From NCBI GenBank assembly GCA_015494595.1, contig WGAX01000051.1, positions 1-29,141 on the forward strand: DNA of 29,141 nt. The letters are read 5' to 3'. The notes beneath the pieces were generated by a model. It ran no database searches. It was given only the letters and a program-made list of their open reading frames with translations, and was not told where the DNA came from. Below, one piece after another: positions 8,629 to 16,402 of the stretch. Origin of the DNA: Nitratiruptor sp. (GTDB taxonomy: Bacteria > Campylobacterota > Campylobacteria > Campylobacterales > Nitratiruptoraceae). Made by a program: the position numbers and the translations under genes. The stretch's first letter is position 1; the number at the start of each line of letters is the position of its first letter.

Positions 8629-8857
8629 TATTAATTATCTCCTTTAACATTTTCAAAGCCGAGGTAGGGTCAATTTTACAGATTCTGGCGAGATTCTTAG
8701 AGAGTTTTTTATCCTCTATGCAGGAGCTGCATATATAAAAACTTCTACCTACTCCACCATATGCAAAGATTTTTTTGCCCTTGCACTGAAGCCTGTAGAG
8801 CTCATCTTGATATAGTCTTGTTTTGCAATTAATGCACATTCTTATTGGCTTTGACAT
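8621..8857 (-). CDS. ylxR: YlxR/RnpM-type (DUF448) RNA-binding protein
   Basis: This 78-residue protein of the DUF448/YlxR family is typically encoded just before infB. It shows the family pattern RMCINCKTR near the N-terminus, GRSFYICSSCIEDKKLSK in the middle and a basic helical C-terminus. In Bacillus subtilis the homologue was reported to bind RNase P RNA (RnpM). Whether that holds here is inference. The paired cysteines (CINC, CSSC) may bind metal. No ribosome site precedes the ATG, and a TATAAT lies only 8 bases upstream, so the transcript could begin at or next to the start codon. The 3' end overlaps infB. Confidence 0.88.
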   Translation of the reverse strand: MSKPIRMCINCKTRLYQDELYRLQCKGKKIFAYGGVGRSFYICSSCIEDKKLSKNLARICKIDPTSALKMLKEIINNG

Positions 8858-8863
8858 TAGGGC

Positions 8864-8890
8864 TAATTATATCAAAAAAAGCTATAATTA
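8864..8890. repeat. Perfect 8-bp AT inverted repeat flanking a T-run, in the thrB-ylxR gap
   Basis: TAATTATA at 8864-8871 and its exact reverse complement TATAATTA at 8883-8890 surround an 11-base spacer dominated by a run of seven A (T on the minus strand). The repeat includes the thrB stop codon (8890-8888). Each arm carries a TATAAT, one per strand. The repeat may be an operator, a weak termination structure or a chance by-product of AT richness. Confidence 0.5.
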
Positions 8891-8894
8891 TCCA
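8866..8894 (-). promoter_or_regulatory. Candidate sigma70-type promoter for ylxR-infB-rbfA-rimP
   Basis: On the minus strand TATAAT lies at 8871-8866 and TGGATA (four of six matches to the -35 consensus) at 8894-8889, with a 17-base spacer containing a T-run. The ylxR ATG begins 8 bases past the -10 box, so initiation at the usual distance would give an almost leaderless message. It would be an internal promoter, allowing the translation genes to be expressed apart from the upstream nadA-thrB genes. Confidence 0.45.
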
Positions 8895-9775
8895 CTCTCA
8901 TCCACTATAACTCCCTCATTGTCAAAATCTACTATTTTTATAGTAAATTTAGGAAATTGCTGCTTTAACTGCTCTGCAACCCTTTTTGCATCTTGAGCAT
9001 ACACCATATTAAAAAATGTAGAGCCGCTCCCTGAAAGAGTACTCATAAGTGCACCATTATCCAAAGCGATACGCTGTACTTCAAAAAGTTCTGGCATCGC
9101 TTGCATTCTTATATCTTGATGAAGCCTATCTTGAGCTGCAACTTGTAACAGCTCCCAACGCTCCTCAAAAATAGCAGCACTAAGCAAAGAGCTTCTTGAA
9201 AGATTAAAAACAACATCACTGAGGGGATACTTTCTAGGAAGTTTAGTACGAGAGTGGGATGTAGAAATTGTTTTATTGGGAATGACTACGACAGCCTTTA
9301 CCGAATTTGGCATAGATTTTTTTAAAGAGTATACTTTGGACTTATCAACTACTGCTACATTAAAACCTCCCATAACAGCAGGAGTAATATTATCAGGGTG
9401 AGGCTCATAATGTAAAGCAAGATGCAAAAGACGCTCTTTGCTCAAAGAGACTCCAGCCATCGCATAAGCAGCACTAATGGCACTTACAATGACTGCAGAG
9501 CTACTTCCTAAACCTCTAGAGAGAGGAATATGATTATAGAATGTAAAGCGAAATTTTTGCTTTTGATCTACAAGCATCCTATAATGCTCATTAAAAATCG
9601 ATACAAAAAGATTATTACCTTTCAGTTTAACATTGTTTGCTCCCTCTCCTTTAATGGAGATACTAAAAAATCTACTTCTTTTTATACGCACAACATTGCG
9701 CAAATTTAAAGCCACTCCCAGCGTATCAAAGCCTGGCCCCAAATTTGCACTAGTAGCTGGAACACTTATTACCAA
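8888..9775 (-). CDS. thrB: Homoserine kinase (GHMP family)
   Basis: This 295-residue enzyme phosphorylates homoserine with ATP, the penultimate step of threonine synthesis. It opens with VISVPATSANLGPGFDTLG, the homoserine kinase N-terminus, has the GHMP ATP loop PLSRGLGSSSAV at about 84-95, and ends with the C-terminal GHMP motif region LMSTLSGSGSTFFNMV. The start is TTG at 9775, with AAAGG as ribosome site. It fits the conserved N-terminus exactly and no nearby ATG is available. It begins 2 bases after the tsaB stop. The neighbourhood lpxC-tsaB-thrB-ylxR-infB matches Campylobacter. Confidence 0.93.
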   Translation of the reverse strand: MVISVPATSANLGPGFDTLGVALNLRNVVRIKRSRFFSISIKGEGANNVKLKGNNLFVSIFNEHYRMLVDQKQKFRFTFYNHIPLSRGLGSSSAVIVSAISAAYAMAGVSLSKERLLHLALHYEPHPDNITPAVMGGFNVAVVDKSKVYSLKKSMPNSVKAVVVIPNKTISTSHSRTKLPRKYPLSDVVFNLSRSSLLSAAIFEERWELLQVAAQDRLHQDIRMQAMPELFEVQRIALDNGALMSTLSGSGSTFFNMVYAQDAKRVAEQLKQQFPKFTIKIVDFDNEGVIVDESG

Positions 9776-9777
9776 TA

Positions 9778-10260
9778 TTACGCCTTTACTGCAGGAATTA
9801 CATAAAGCGGTGTAATATCCTCCTCTTTACATACCAATGCATCCAATTTTTGAGGAAGCCTAAAAGGAGTCTCTGTGACACCACTTAGTTTTTTGCTCAC
9901 AATTTTACCATTTTCTTTAATAAAGTAGAGATTTCCTACAGCCTTTATTGGACTATTATTATTAAATACAAATCCCTCACATCCAAAAAGTTTGATATTT
10001 GTAGTAATTTGAAGGGTTTTGACAAAAATATAGACAAGCTTAATAGCCATTAAACTCCCAGGGCCCCTTGCAAAATAGATACTTTCAATCTCATACTTTT
10101 GCATCAACTCCTTAAAAATGGGAGGGAGCGCCTCGCTTGTTTTCTCTTCACGCTTAATTGTCTCTATAAGCTCCTTTTCCTTATAAATGCCCACTAATAG
10201 AGGTGAGCCTAGAGCTATAACTACTACCTCAACCCTACTCTTTTGCAAAGAGCGCTTCAA
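9778..10260 (-). CDS. tsaB: Short, divergent TsaB-like protein (t6A tRNA modification)
   Basis: This 160-residue protein occupies the place of TsaB, the partner of the TsaD-TsaE machinery that makes the t6A base in ANN-reading tRNAs. The clearest family match is FARGPGSLMAIKLVYIFVKTL near 63-83, the counterpart of the GPGSFTGLR motif. The N-terminal strand VVVIALGSPLLVGIYKEKEL matches the usual LAIDTS... strand but lacks the D-T-S residues. It is well short of the roughly 230 residues of E. coli TsaB and most of the C-terminal half is missing or degenerate. The start is TTG at 10260, with AGGAG seven bases upstream inside lpxC (26-base overlap); a second TTG at 10248 is an alternative. The assignment rests on motif plus synteny. 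Confidence 0.7.
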   Translation of the reverse strand: MKRSLQKSRVEVVVIALGSPLLVGIYKEKELIETIKREEKTSEALPPIFKELMQKYEIESIYFARGPGSLMAIKLVYIFVKTLQITTNIKLFGCEGFVFNNNSPIKAVGNLYFIKENGKIVSKKLSGVTETPFRLPQKLDALVCKEEDITPLYVIPAVKA

Positions 10261-11128
10261 CTACATACTCCTGCTGCGGCATCTTCGCCTCTACAATCTC
10301 AAAAGCATTAGGATCAGCCAAAAGGGCTTTGGTTAAAGCGTGATTAAGCGCATGGCTTGCTGCAAATGCCTCATAAGCACCCATAATAGGGTAGCCAAGT
10401 AGTGCCAAATCTCCAATAGCATCCAAAATTTTGTGGCGTACAAACTCATCACTAAATCGAAGCCCTTCGCTATTGAGTACCCCCTTATCATCTAACACAA
10501 TAGCATTTTCCAAACTTCCCCCTTTGGCTAAACCTATAGAGCGCAGATATTGCACCTCTTTTAAAAAGCCAAAAGTCCGTGCTTTTGCAATCTCTTTTAA
10601 GAAATTTTTTTTGCTAAAAGAGAAGAAGAGATGCTCTTTGCCAATAAGAGGATGCTCAAACTTAATAGTAAAATCGAGAGTAAAAGTAGTAGAAGGTTTT
10701 AATTTTACATATTTTTCCCCCTCTTGTACTGCTATCTCTTTTTTCACTTTTAATATCTTTTTTGGTGCAGGAAGCTCCTGGATACCAGCCTCATCTAAAA
10801 GTATACAGTAACTTATGGCACTGCCATCCATAATAGGAACTTCATCATTATCCAAAATAATAAGAAGATTATCAATCCCATAACTATATACAGCACTCAT
10901 AAGATGCTCTATTGTAGAGACTACTACCCCATTTTTACCAATGACAGTAGCCATTTTTGTATCAACTACACTGCTAGGAGATAGAGGGATATAGCAGTTT
11001 TTATCTTTTCTATAAAAGCATATCCCACTATTTGCCTTTGCAGGCTCTAATCGCATAGTTACAGCCACCCCTTTATGGAGCCCTATTCCAACTAACTCAA
11101 CAGCCTGCTTAATTGTGGTCTGTCTCAT
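10235..11128 (-). CDS. lpxC: UDP-3-O-acyl-N-acetylglucosamine deacetylase LpxC
   Basis: This 297-residue zinc enzyme carries out the committed deacetylation step of lipid A synthesis. I chose ATG at 11128, preceded by AAGGGA, over an upstream TTG at 11167 that would add 13 residues before the conserved MRQTTIKQAVELVGIGLHKG. Family motifs are GIGLHKG near 14-20, TIEHLMSA with H75, HKILDAIGD with H232 and D236, and ASHALNHA with H259. By alignment to the Aquifex enzyme from memory, H75, H232 and D236 are zinc ligands and E74 and H259 are catalytic. The 3' end carries the start and ribosome site of tsaB. It follows the M23 peptidase gene by 39 bases, so envelope genes are grouped. Confidence 0.95.
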   Translation of the reverse strand: MRQTTIKQAVELVGIGLHKGVAVTMRLEPAKANSGICFYRKDKNCYIPLSPSSVVDTKMATVIGKNGVVVSTIEHLMSAVYSYGIDNLLIILDNDEVPIMDGSAISYCILLDEAGIQELPAPKKILKVKKEIAVQEGEKYVKLKPSTTFTLDFTIKFEHPLIGKEHLFFSFSKKNFLKEIAKARTFGFLKEVQYLRSIGLAKGGSLENAIVLDDKGVLNSEGLRFSDEFVRHKILDAIGDLALLGYPIMGAYEAFAASHALNHALTKALLADPNAFEIVEAKMPQQEYVVEALFAKE

Positions 11129-11167
11129 TACATCCCTTTTGTATAGCCTCTTCCAATTGTAGCACAA

Positions 11168-12523
11168 TTACTCCTGTGTGTCTATTATCCTTTTTGCCTC
11201 CTCTAAGATTTGGGTAATATTAAGCTTTATCCAGCGTTTATCCATCCATTCACTCGGTCTTACTTCAATACCTTGTACCAATACACCAAAGTGCAAATGG
11301 TCTCCCAACGCCAGCCCAGTATTTCCCGTTTTTGCAATAAGTTGATTTACCTTTACTCTATCTCCCTTTCTTACAAGCAGAGTAGAGCAGTGGCCATAAA
11401 GGGTATAGAGTCCTAAACCGTGAGATATAAGAGGCATATTGCCATAAATACCATTATAATCGGCAAAAATAACTACGCCCGGATTGCTAGCCCGTACAGG
11501 CGCTCTTTTGACACTTGCAAGATCAAGTCCCAAATGGTATGACTCACTAATAAGTTTGCCATTATAGTAGTAGTAGCGGTGTGTACCAAAACTGGCAACT
11601 GCAGCAGCATTTTTTAATGGATAAAATGGTTTTATAACAAAATTATCAATCCTCCTTTTTGGCACTTTAGAAGCATAGGTATGAATAAGTTTCTCATTGG
11701 CTTCTCTGAGTTTCTCATTAATAAAACGAAACTTCTCTTCTAAACTCAACATAGCAATTTCTGGATAATCCTCTGCCAATACAGCAATCTTACCCTGCAA
11801 AAAACTATCTGTAAGATTGATTTTACTTACTTTATAGCGTTTATTGCGCAAATAGAGGGGGATATGAACTTTTGCTCTATTATTTGCTTTATCAAAAGCT
11901 ACAATATCTGCACGAAATTTACGCTGCGTAATTGGCCAAGCAATAAGGGCAGCATAAAAACCCTCTTTATAAAAGGGCTCGGCATAAAATTTTTTCCCAA
12001 AATTTGTCTTAATATAGAAATCTTTAAGATTCTTATCACGACACTCAAAAATTACTAAAGCACTTCCCCCTTTTGTAATAGCATAGGAGTTATTAATAAG
12101 ATTGAGTTGCGGCTTCTTAGCATCAATATAGAGCTTTACAACCTTTTTGGCTTTATTGCCTACAAAGTTCCAAAAGCTTTTATCTGTCGCTTCAATCTCT
12201 AAAACAGCCCTATCTTTGAGCTCTAAATCTACAGGAGGTTTAATTTGAAGGGTGACTCTCTTTTTCCCATTTGTTAGCTCCTGCTTATCAAGCATAACCC
12301 TTTTTCTACCATCAGACATCGTTATACTATAGCTTCCTAGCGCCACATTATCACTAATAGTAATCTCCAACGGCTTCTTAAGATTCCAGTAGAGGATAGA
12401 GGGAGCCTCAATAGTAGGTTTTATCCGCTCAAAGCGCTCAGATGTATAAATAAAATAAGCAACTACCCCCACTATTGCTACAAGCGCTACTGCAATATAT
12501 AAACCATTCCTACTCTTTTTCAA
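11168..12523 (-). CDS. Membrane-anchored M23 (LytM) peptidoglycan peptidase
   Basis: This 451-residue protein has a single N-terminal membrane helix (about 9-26), a long periplasmic region with beta-rich repeats (about 35-230), a helical stretch (about 245-285) and a C-terminal M23 domain (about 305-425). The metal site is complete: HLGLD with H330 and D334, YGH with H378, and HLHFG with H409 and H411. It should therefore be an active endopeptidase cutting peptide cross-links, likely in cell elongation or shape. The start is TTG at 12523, with AGGAG seven bases upstream, inside the end of the DHH gene (14-base overlap). A peptidase of this family lies next to lpxC in Campylobacter (Cj0131, from memory). 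Confidence 0.88.
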   Translation of the reverse strand: MKKSRNGLYIAVALVAIVGVVAYFIYTSERFERIKPTIEAPSILYWNLKKPLEITISDNVALGSYSITMSDGRKRVMLDKQELTNGKKRVTLQIKPPVDLELKDRAVLEIEATDKSFWNFVGNKAKKVVKLYIDAKKPQLNLINNSYAITKGGSALVIFECRDKNLKDFYIKTNFGKKFYAEPFYKEGFYAALIAWPITQRKFRADIVAFDKANNRAKVHIPLYLRNKRYKVSKINLTDSFLQGKIAVLAEDYPEIAMLSLEEKFRFINEKLREANEKLIHTYASKVPKRRIDNFVIKPFYPLKNAAAVASFGTHRYYYYNGKLISESYHLGLDLASVKRAPVRASNPGVVIFADYNGIYGNMPLISHGLGLYTLYGHCSTLLVRKGDRVKVNQLIAKTGNTGLALGDHLHFGVLVQGIEVRPSEWMDKRWIKLNITQILEEAKRIIDTQE

Positions 12524-13457
12524 TACCCAACTCCTTTTGTAAAGTTTGTAAAATCTGCTTTTCTACCTGTTTCATATCTCGCAATGAAGAGAGAAACCCT
12601 GCAGCCCTTTTATGCCCTCCTCCGCCAAAATGCAGAGCAATCTTTCCTACATCGATAGATTTTGATCGCAAAGAGACTTTAATCCTTCCATCCTCCTCCT
12701 GGCGCAGCAGCAGAGCTACCTCTACCGTAGCCAAGGAGCGTGCCATCTCCAAACCACTCTCGCCCATCTCTTTTGTAGCTCCGCTCTTTTTTAGCATCTG
12801 CTGGGTTACATATACTACTGCTACCTTTGCCATAAGACGCAGCTCTAAACTCTCAAGCATCAACTCTATAAGCCTCAACTTTGCCAAAGGCTCACGCATT
12901 GTCAACTCTCTTGCCACCTCTTCTGGCACTACTCCCAATTCACAAAGCTCTTTGGCAAATTCAAAGACTCTGCTATTGACACTCTCATATTTGAAAAAAC
13001 CCGTATCATCTACTAAAGCGGTATAAAAACAGATGGCACTCTCTTTTGTAATCGGAAGTTGCAATACTTTTGCCATCTCATAAACCACTTGGGAGGTAGA
13101 GGCACACTCCGGTTTTACAATATTAATATCCCCATACAAGGTATTCGTAGCGTGATGATCAATATTGATCAAAAAAGCTCTCTTCTTTTTTACACCCAAT
13201 CTATCAAAACTTCCACAATCAAAACTTATCCATAAATCTGCTTCCAGAGGCACTGCCTCTTTTATTTTCGTCACTCCGGGCAAAAAAGTTAAGTTATAGG
13301 GAAGAGGATCGCTATTAATGACAGTTGCCCGTTTTTGGATCTTCTTGAGGATATAAAACATCCCCAATGCACTTCCTAATGTATCTGCATCTGGATTGTG
13401 ATGGGTAAGAAGGGCTATATGTGAAGCCTGTTTAATCTTTTGCAAAACCTCTTTCAT
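12510..13457 (-). CDS. DHH-family phosphoesterase (NrnA-like nanoRNase/pAp phosphatase)
   Basis: From ATG 13457 this is a 315-residue DHH-DHHA1 protein. Motif I is THHNPDADTLGSALG at about 18-32, a later motif is DCGSFDRLG, the signature is NIDHHATN, and the C-terminal DHHA1 loop is FGGGGHKRAAGF. In relatives such as NrnA these enzymes degrade very short RNAs and/or 3'-phosphoadenosine 5'-phosphate. The exact substrate is not visible. I chose ATG 13457 because it forms an ATGA overlap with nadC and places the conserved KEVLQKIKQASHIALLTHHNPD at the N-terminus. An ATG at 13487 would add 10 residues and has no better ribosome site. Confidence 0.87.
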   Translation of the reverse strand: MKEVLQKIKQASHIALLTHHNPDADTLGSALGMFYILKKIQKRATVINSDPLPYNLTFLPGVTKIKEAVPLEADLWISFDCGSFDRLGVKKKRAFLINIDHHATNTLYGDINIVKPECASTSQVVYEMAKVLQLPITKESAICFYTALVDDTGFFKYESVNSRVFEFAKELCELGVVPEEVARELTMREPLAKLRLIELMLESLELRLMAKVAVVYVTQQMLKKSGATKEMGESGLEMARSLATVEVALLLRQEEDGRIKVSLRSKSIDVGKIALHFGGGGHKRAAGFLSSLRDMKQVEKQILQTLQKELGIEKE

Positions 13458-14272
13458 AGATCTATTTTCATAGAGATATCTGGCCATACCGCTTGATGCA
13501 CAATAGCCCCACTACTAATAGCATCAACACCTAAATCAATATAGAGTGCTATAGTTTGAGGGGTTATATTACCACTTGCCTCCAATAAAATATGCTTAAA
13601 TTCTCTATCTCTTAAAGCAACTACCTCTTTAATCTCTTCCGGTTTCATATTATCGCACATAATAATATCCGCTCCTGCTTCCATTGCAAGCTTTGCCATA
13701 GCAAAACTTTCACACTCCACCTCTATTTTGGCAGTAAATGGAATGGACTCTCTAGCTTTTTGTATGAAATCGTGCAAATTTGCAATAGTAGCAAGATGAG
13801 TATCTTTTAGCATCAAACAGTCATCCAATCCCATACGATGATTCGTTACTCCTCCAACCCTTGCAGCATACTTTTCAAAGACTCTAAGCAGAGGCCTTGT
13901 TTTTCTCGTATCCAAAACTTTAATCTTACCTTGAGCAAGCTCTACAAACTCTTTGGCTTTTGTGGCAATAGAAGAAGCGTGTAAAATAGTATTGAGCAAA
14001 GAGCGCTCTGCTTGCAGCAGCGCAACCGCATCCCCATAGACTCTTGCAATGAGATCTTTTGGCTCAAATCTATCTCCATCTCTCTTGTGCCAAGAGATAG
14101 TAAGCCCCAACTCATCGGCAATAGCATTGGCATAGGGGATACCTGCTAAAATCCCTTTCGATTTTGCAATAATTTTAGCAGCTGCCTTTTTATGCTCACC
14201 CATTCGCTCAAAAAGATCACCCCGTCCAATATCTTCTGCCAATACGGCTTTGGCAAACTCCTGCAATCTCAT
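13454..14272 (-). CDS. nadC: Nicotinate-nucleotide pyrophosphorylase (quinolinate phosphoribosyltransferase)
   Basis: This 272-residue enzyme joins quinolinate with PRPP to give nicotinate mononucleotide, CO2 and pyrophosphate. Marks are LAEDIGRGDLF near the N-terminus, LNTILHASSIATKAKEFV, LDTRKTRPLLRVFEKYA followed by GGVTNHRMGLDDCLMLKDTH, and IKIEVECES-type sequence (here AKIEVECESF). Length matches the family. The ATG follows the nadA stop directly (TAGATG), so the two successive NAD enzymes are translationally coupled. The TGA overlaps the ATG of the DHH phosphoesterase. Confidence 0.95.
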   Translation of the reverse strand: MRLQEFAKAVLAEDIGRGDLFERMGEHKKAAAKIIAKSKGILAGIPYANAIADELGLTISWHKRDGDRFEPKDLIARVYGDAVALLQAERSLLNTILHASSIATKAKEFVELAQGKIKVLDTRKTRPLLRVFEKYAARVGGVTNHRMGLDDCLMLKDTHLATIANLHDFIQKARESIPFTAKIEVECESFAMAKLAMEAGADIIMCDNMKPEEIKEVVALRDREFKHILLEASGNITPQTIALYIDLGVDAISSGAIVHQAVWPDISMKIDL

Positions 14273-15280
14273 CTACGCTCCCACATACTCAAACATTCTC
14301 TCCAATGCAATACGCGCCCAATGAATCGTCTCTTCATCAACAAAAATCTCATTGATAGGATTACCCTTTTTGATCTCTTGCAGAGTATGTAAAACATCTT
14401 CTAACGAGGTCTCATTCATTGTCGGACACTCTGGCTTTGTGCTAGAGAGCACATAGGTATTTTTATCTCGGAGTCTATGCACCAAATTATACTCTGTGCC
14501 TACTGCTACCTTTTGCTCAGGATCAAGAGATTTAACATATTTGATAATTTGGCTTGTTGAGCCCACAAAATCTGCAGCCTCACACACGGCTGGATCGCAC
14601 TCTGGATGTACTGCAATCTTAATCCCCGGATAGCGTTTTCTAAAAAACTCCACATCTTTTAAAGTAAATAGTTGATGCACTGAGCAAAAGCCATTATAGC
14701 AGATAATATCTGCTGCTTTGATATCTTCATCGCTATCCAGGCCAATAACTGCACTCTTTAATCCCATCATCCTTGCAACATTTTGTCCAAGACATCTATC
14801 TGGCACAAAGAGAATCTTTTTACCACTTGTAAGCGCCTTTTCAATAATCTTCACTGCACTACTGCTAGTACAAACTGCTCCACCCATCTGTCCAACTTTG
14901 GCTTTTACTTCCGCACCGCTGTTGATATAGGTAATTGGCAAAATATCCTCTTTTTTTATACCTGCTCTTTCCATCGCCTTGACCGATTCATCAAAGTAGG
15001 TGCTATCAATCATTCTAGCCATTGCACAGCAAGCAATCTTTGGCATCGCTACACGCTTATTAGGAGCTAATATTTTTACGCTTTGCCCCATAAACCCAAC
15101 ACCGCAAAAGAGAATCCATTGGCTATCACTCTCTTTTGCTTTCTTGGCAAGCTCCAAACTATCCCCTGTAATATCGGCAATCTCAAACACCTCATCCTTT
15201 TGATAGTAGTGAGCAACTATTGTGACACTCAACTCATCCTTTAAAGAGTTTATCTCCTCTTTTAGCGCTTCTACACTCAA
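14273..15280 (-). CDS. nadA: Quinolinate synthase, 4Fe-4S enzyme
   Basis: This 335-residue enzyme condenses iminoaspartate with dihydroxyacetone phosphate to quinolinate. It shows VAHYYQKDEVFEIADITGDS near 22-41, GVGFMGQSVKILAPNK, and HPECDPAVCEAADFVGSTS near 225-243. The three conserved cluster cysteines appear to be C85 (in ACCAMA), C199 (in YNGFCSVH) and C285 (in KPECPTMNET). The start is TTG at 15280, preceded by AAAGGAG six bases away, and no ATG fits the conserved N-terminus. It is the first gene of the long minus-strand train. No nadB is in the window. It is divergent from plsY across 75 bases. Confidence 0.95.
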   Translation of the reverse strand: MSVEALKEEINSLKDELSVTIVAHYYQKDEVFEIADITGDSLELAKKAKESDSQWILFCGVGFMGQSVKILAPNKRVAMPKIACCAMARMIDSTYFDESVKAMERAGIKKEDILPITYINSGAEVKAKVGQMGGAVCTSSSAVKIIEKALTSGKKILFVPDRCLGQNVARMMGLKSAVIGLDSDEDIKAADIICYNGFCSVHQLFTLKDVEFFRKRYPGIKIAVHPECDPAVCEAADFVGSTSQIIKYVKSLDPEQKVAVGTEYNLVHRLRDKNTYVLSSTKPECPTMNETSLEDVLHTLQEIKKGNPINEIFVDEETIHWARIALERMFEYVGA

Positions 15281-15312
15281 TCAAACTCCTTTAAAAAGCT
15301 CGTGTTTATGTA

Positions 15313-15326
15313 ATTTTAGCTAAAAT
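15313..15326. promoter_or_regulatory. Perfect 14-bp palindrome with back-to-back TAAAAT boxes between nadA and plsY
   Basis: ATTTTAGCTAAAAT is its own reverse complement. It places a TAAAAT -10-like box on each strand, at 15321-15326 for plsY and 15318-15313 for nadA. Each box lies about 30 bases from the start codon it would serve. No good -35 box is visible on either side, which is common in this phylum. It could be a shared divergent promoter and operator. Confidence 0.45.
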
Positions 15327-15355
15327 AGATTAAAAATTTTTGCAAAAGGAAATAG

Positions 15356-15985
15356 ATGAAATTCTTAACCAATCCAAACATTATTTTCTATCTTATAGCA
15401 TATATAATAGGAGGTATTCCTTTCGGCTACATTTTGGCAAAAATTTTTGCCAATGTGGATATTAAAAAAAGCGGCTCAAAAAGTATCGGTGCTACTAATG
15501 TATTGCGAGTAGTAAAACAAAAAGATCCAAAACTGGCTAAAAAGTTAGCTATTGCTACAGTTGTTTTTGATGCTCTTAAAGGAGCAATTTTAGTAGTTAT
15601 TGCCAAAGTACTAGGTTTTCCTCCAGCTGTTTGGTGGATGGTAGGCATTCTTACAGTTTTGGGACACTGCTATAGCCCATTTTTAAAATTTGAAGGGGGT
15701 AAAGGGGTAGCCACAGGCATGGGAGTATTAATGGTACTACTGCCAATAGAGACCATTATTGGGATTGTGGTTTGGGCAGTTGTTGGTAAACTAACTAAAA
15801 TCTCCTCTTTAGCCTCTTTGAGTGGACTTTTGGCAGTGGTAGTTAGTAGCTTTATTATTCATCCAAATCTTCCATATGTTGAGTCTCATGCCCCTTTACT
15901 CCTTTTAGCCTTTATTATCTTTTATAAGCATCTACCCAACATCGTAAGACTTCTCAAAGGCCAAGAGCAAAAAGTAGCAGTATAA
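15356..15985 (+). CDS. plsY: Glycerol-3-phosphate acyltransferase PlsY
   Basis: This 209-residue inner-membrane enzyme transfers the acyl group from acyl-phosphate to glycerol-3-phosphate, the first step of phospholipid synthesis. Hydrophobic helices run through most of its length. The family motifs are present: SKSIGATNVLR at about 41-51, FDALKG, then GHCYSPFLKFEGGKGVATG in the centre. Length is typical. ATG at 15356 has AAAGGA upstream. Its TAA overlaps the folB ATG as TAATG. The same plsY-folB pair precedes hsrA/cosR in Campylobacter. Confidence 0.94.
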   Translation: MKFLTNPNIIFYLIAYIIGGIPFGYILAKIFANVDIKKSGSKSIGATNVLRVVKQKDPKLAKKLAIATVVFDALKGAILVVIAKVLGFPPAVWWMVGILTVLGHCYSPFLKFEGGKGVATGMGVLMVLLPIETIIGIVVWAVVGKLTKISSLASLSGLLAVVVSSFIIHPNLPYVESHAPLLLLAFIIFYKHLPNIVRLLKGQEQKVAV

Positions 15986-16311
15986 TGGAGTATAAAGTAC
16001 AACTACACAACCTAACCTTTTATGCAGTTATTGGCATTTTAGAAAAAGAGCGAAAAAGCTCCCAAAAGATTATCATAAATGCCTCTTTTGTATATGAGGA
16101 GGGTTTTATTGACTATGCTCAAGCTGCAAATCTTATTAAAAAGCATATTAAAACCAAGAAGTTTGGGCTTTTAGAAGATGCCCTTGCTTCTACTGCAGCA
16201 ATGCTCAAAAGCCATTTTCCCCAAATCAGAAGTTTGGATTTAGAGATTATCAAACCTCATATTCTTGCCGATGTAACTCCCTCAGTATCGCTTTTTCTTA
16301 AATATGACTAA
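15985..16311 (+). CDS. folB: Dihydroneopterin aldolase (FolB)
   Basis: This 108-residue protein belongs to the dihydroneopterin aldolase family of folate synthesis, which splits dihydroneopterin to hydroxymethyl-dihydropterin. It opens with the family pattern VQLHNLTFYAVIGILEKERK. Later it has the YAQAANLIKKHI and LLEDALASTAA helices and ends with a LEIIKPHILADVTPSVSLFL strand region that holds the usual KP. It is slightly shorter than many family members but complete. The TAATG start suggests translational coupling to plsY. Confidence 0.85.
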   Translation: MEYKVQLHNLTFYAVIGILEKERKSSQKIIINASFVYEEGFIDYAQAANLIKKHIKTKKFGLLEDALASTAAMLKSHFPQIRSLDLEIIKPHILADVTPSVSLFLKYD

Positions 16312-16360
16312 AAAAAATTTTAAAAAAAGCTAAAAATTTGTTTAAATTTAGTTGAAATTG

Positions 16361-16369
16361 TGTTATAAT
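16361..16369 (+). promoter_or_regulatory. Extended -10 promoter for the hsrA/cosR-like gene
   Basis: TGTTATAAT gives a TG-n-TATAAT extended -10 box (TATAAT at 16364-16369), 33 bases before the regulator ATG. The upstream 50 bases are A/T-rich with phased runs but have no convincing -35 box. This matches the usual sigma70 promoters of Campylobacterota. Confidence 0.6.
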
Positions 16370-16402
16370 TTTGCCAATTCTTACCACATAAGGGGCAAGC
16401 CA

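Noticed and set aside
8883..8888. Plus-strand TATAAT that could drive an antisense transcript into thrB
   Set aside because: It is simply the mirror arm of the inverted repeat, without a -35 box or downstream gene.
11129..11167. Upstream TTG start for lpxC
   Set aside because: The extra 13 residues have no match to the LpxC N-terminus, and ATG 11128 has a proper ribosome site.
12475..13026. 183-codon plus-strand frame opposite the DHH phosphoesterase
   Set aside because: Low-complexity Ser-rich translation with no family pattern, and the minus strand is a well-conserved gene.
16313..16339. AT-only inverted repeat after folB as a terminator
   Set aside because: The arms differ by one base and contain only A and T, so a stable hairpin is unlikely.
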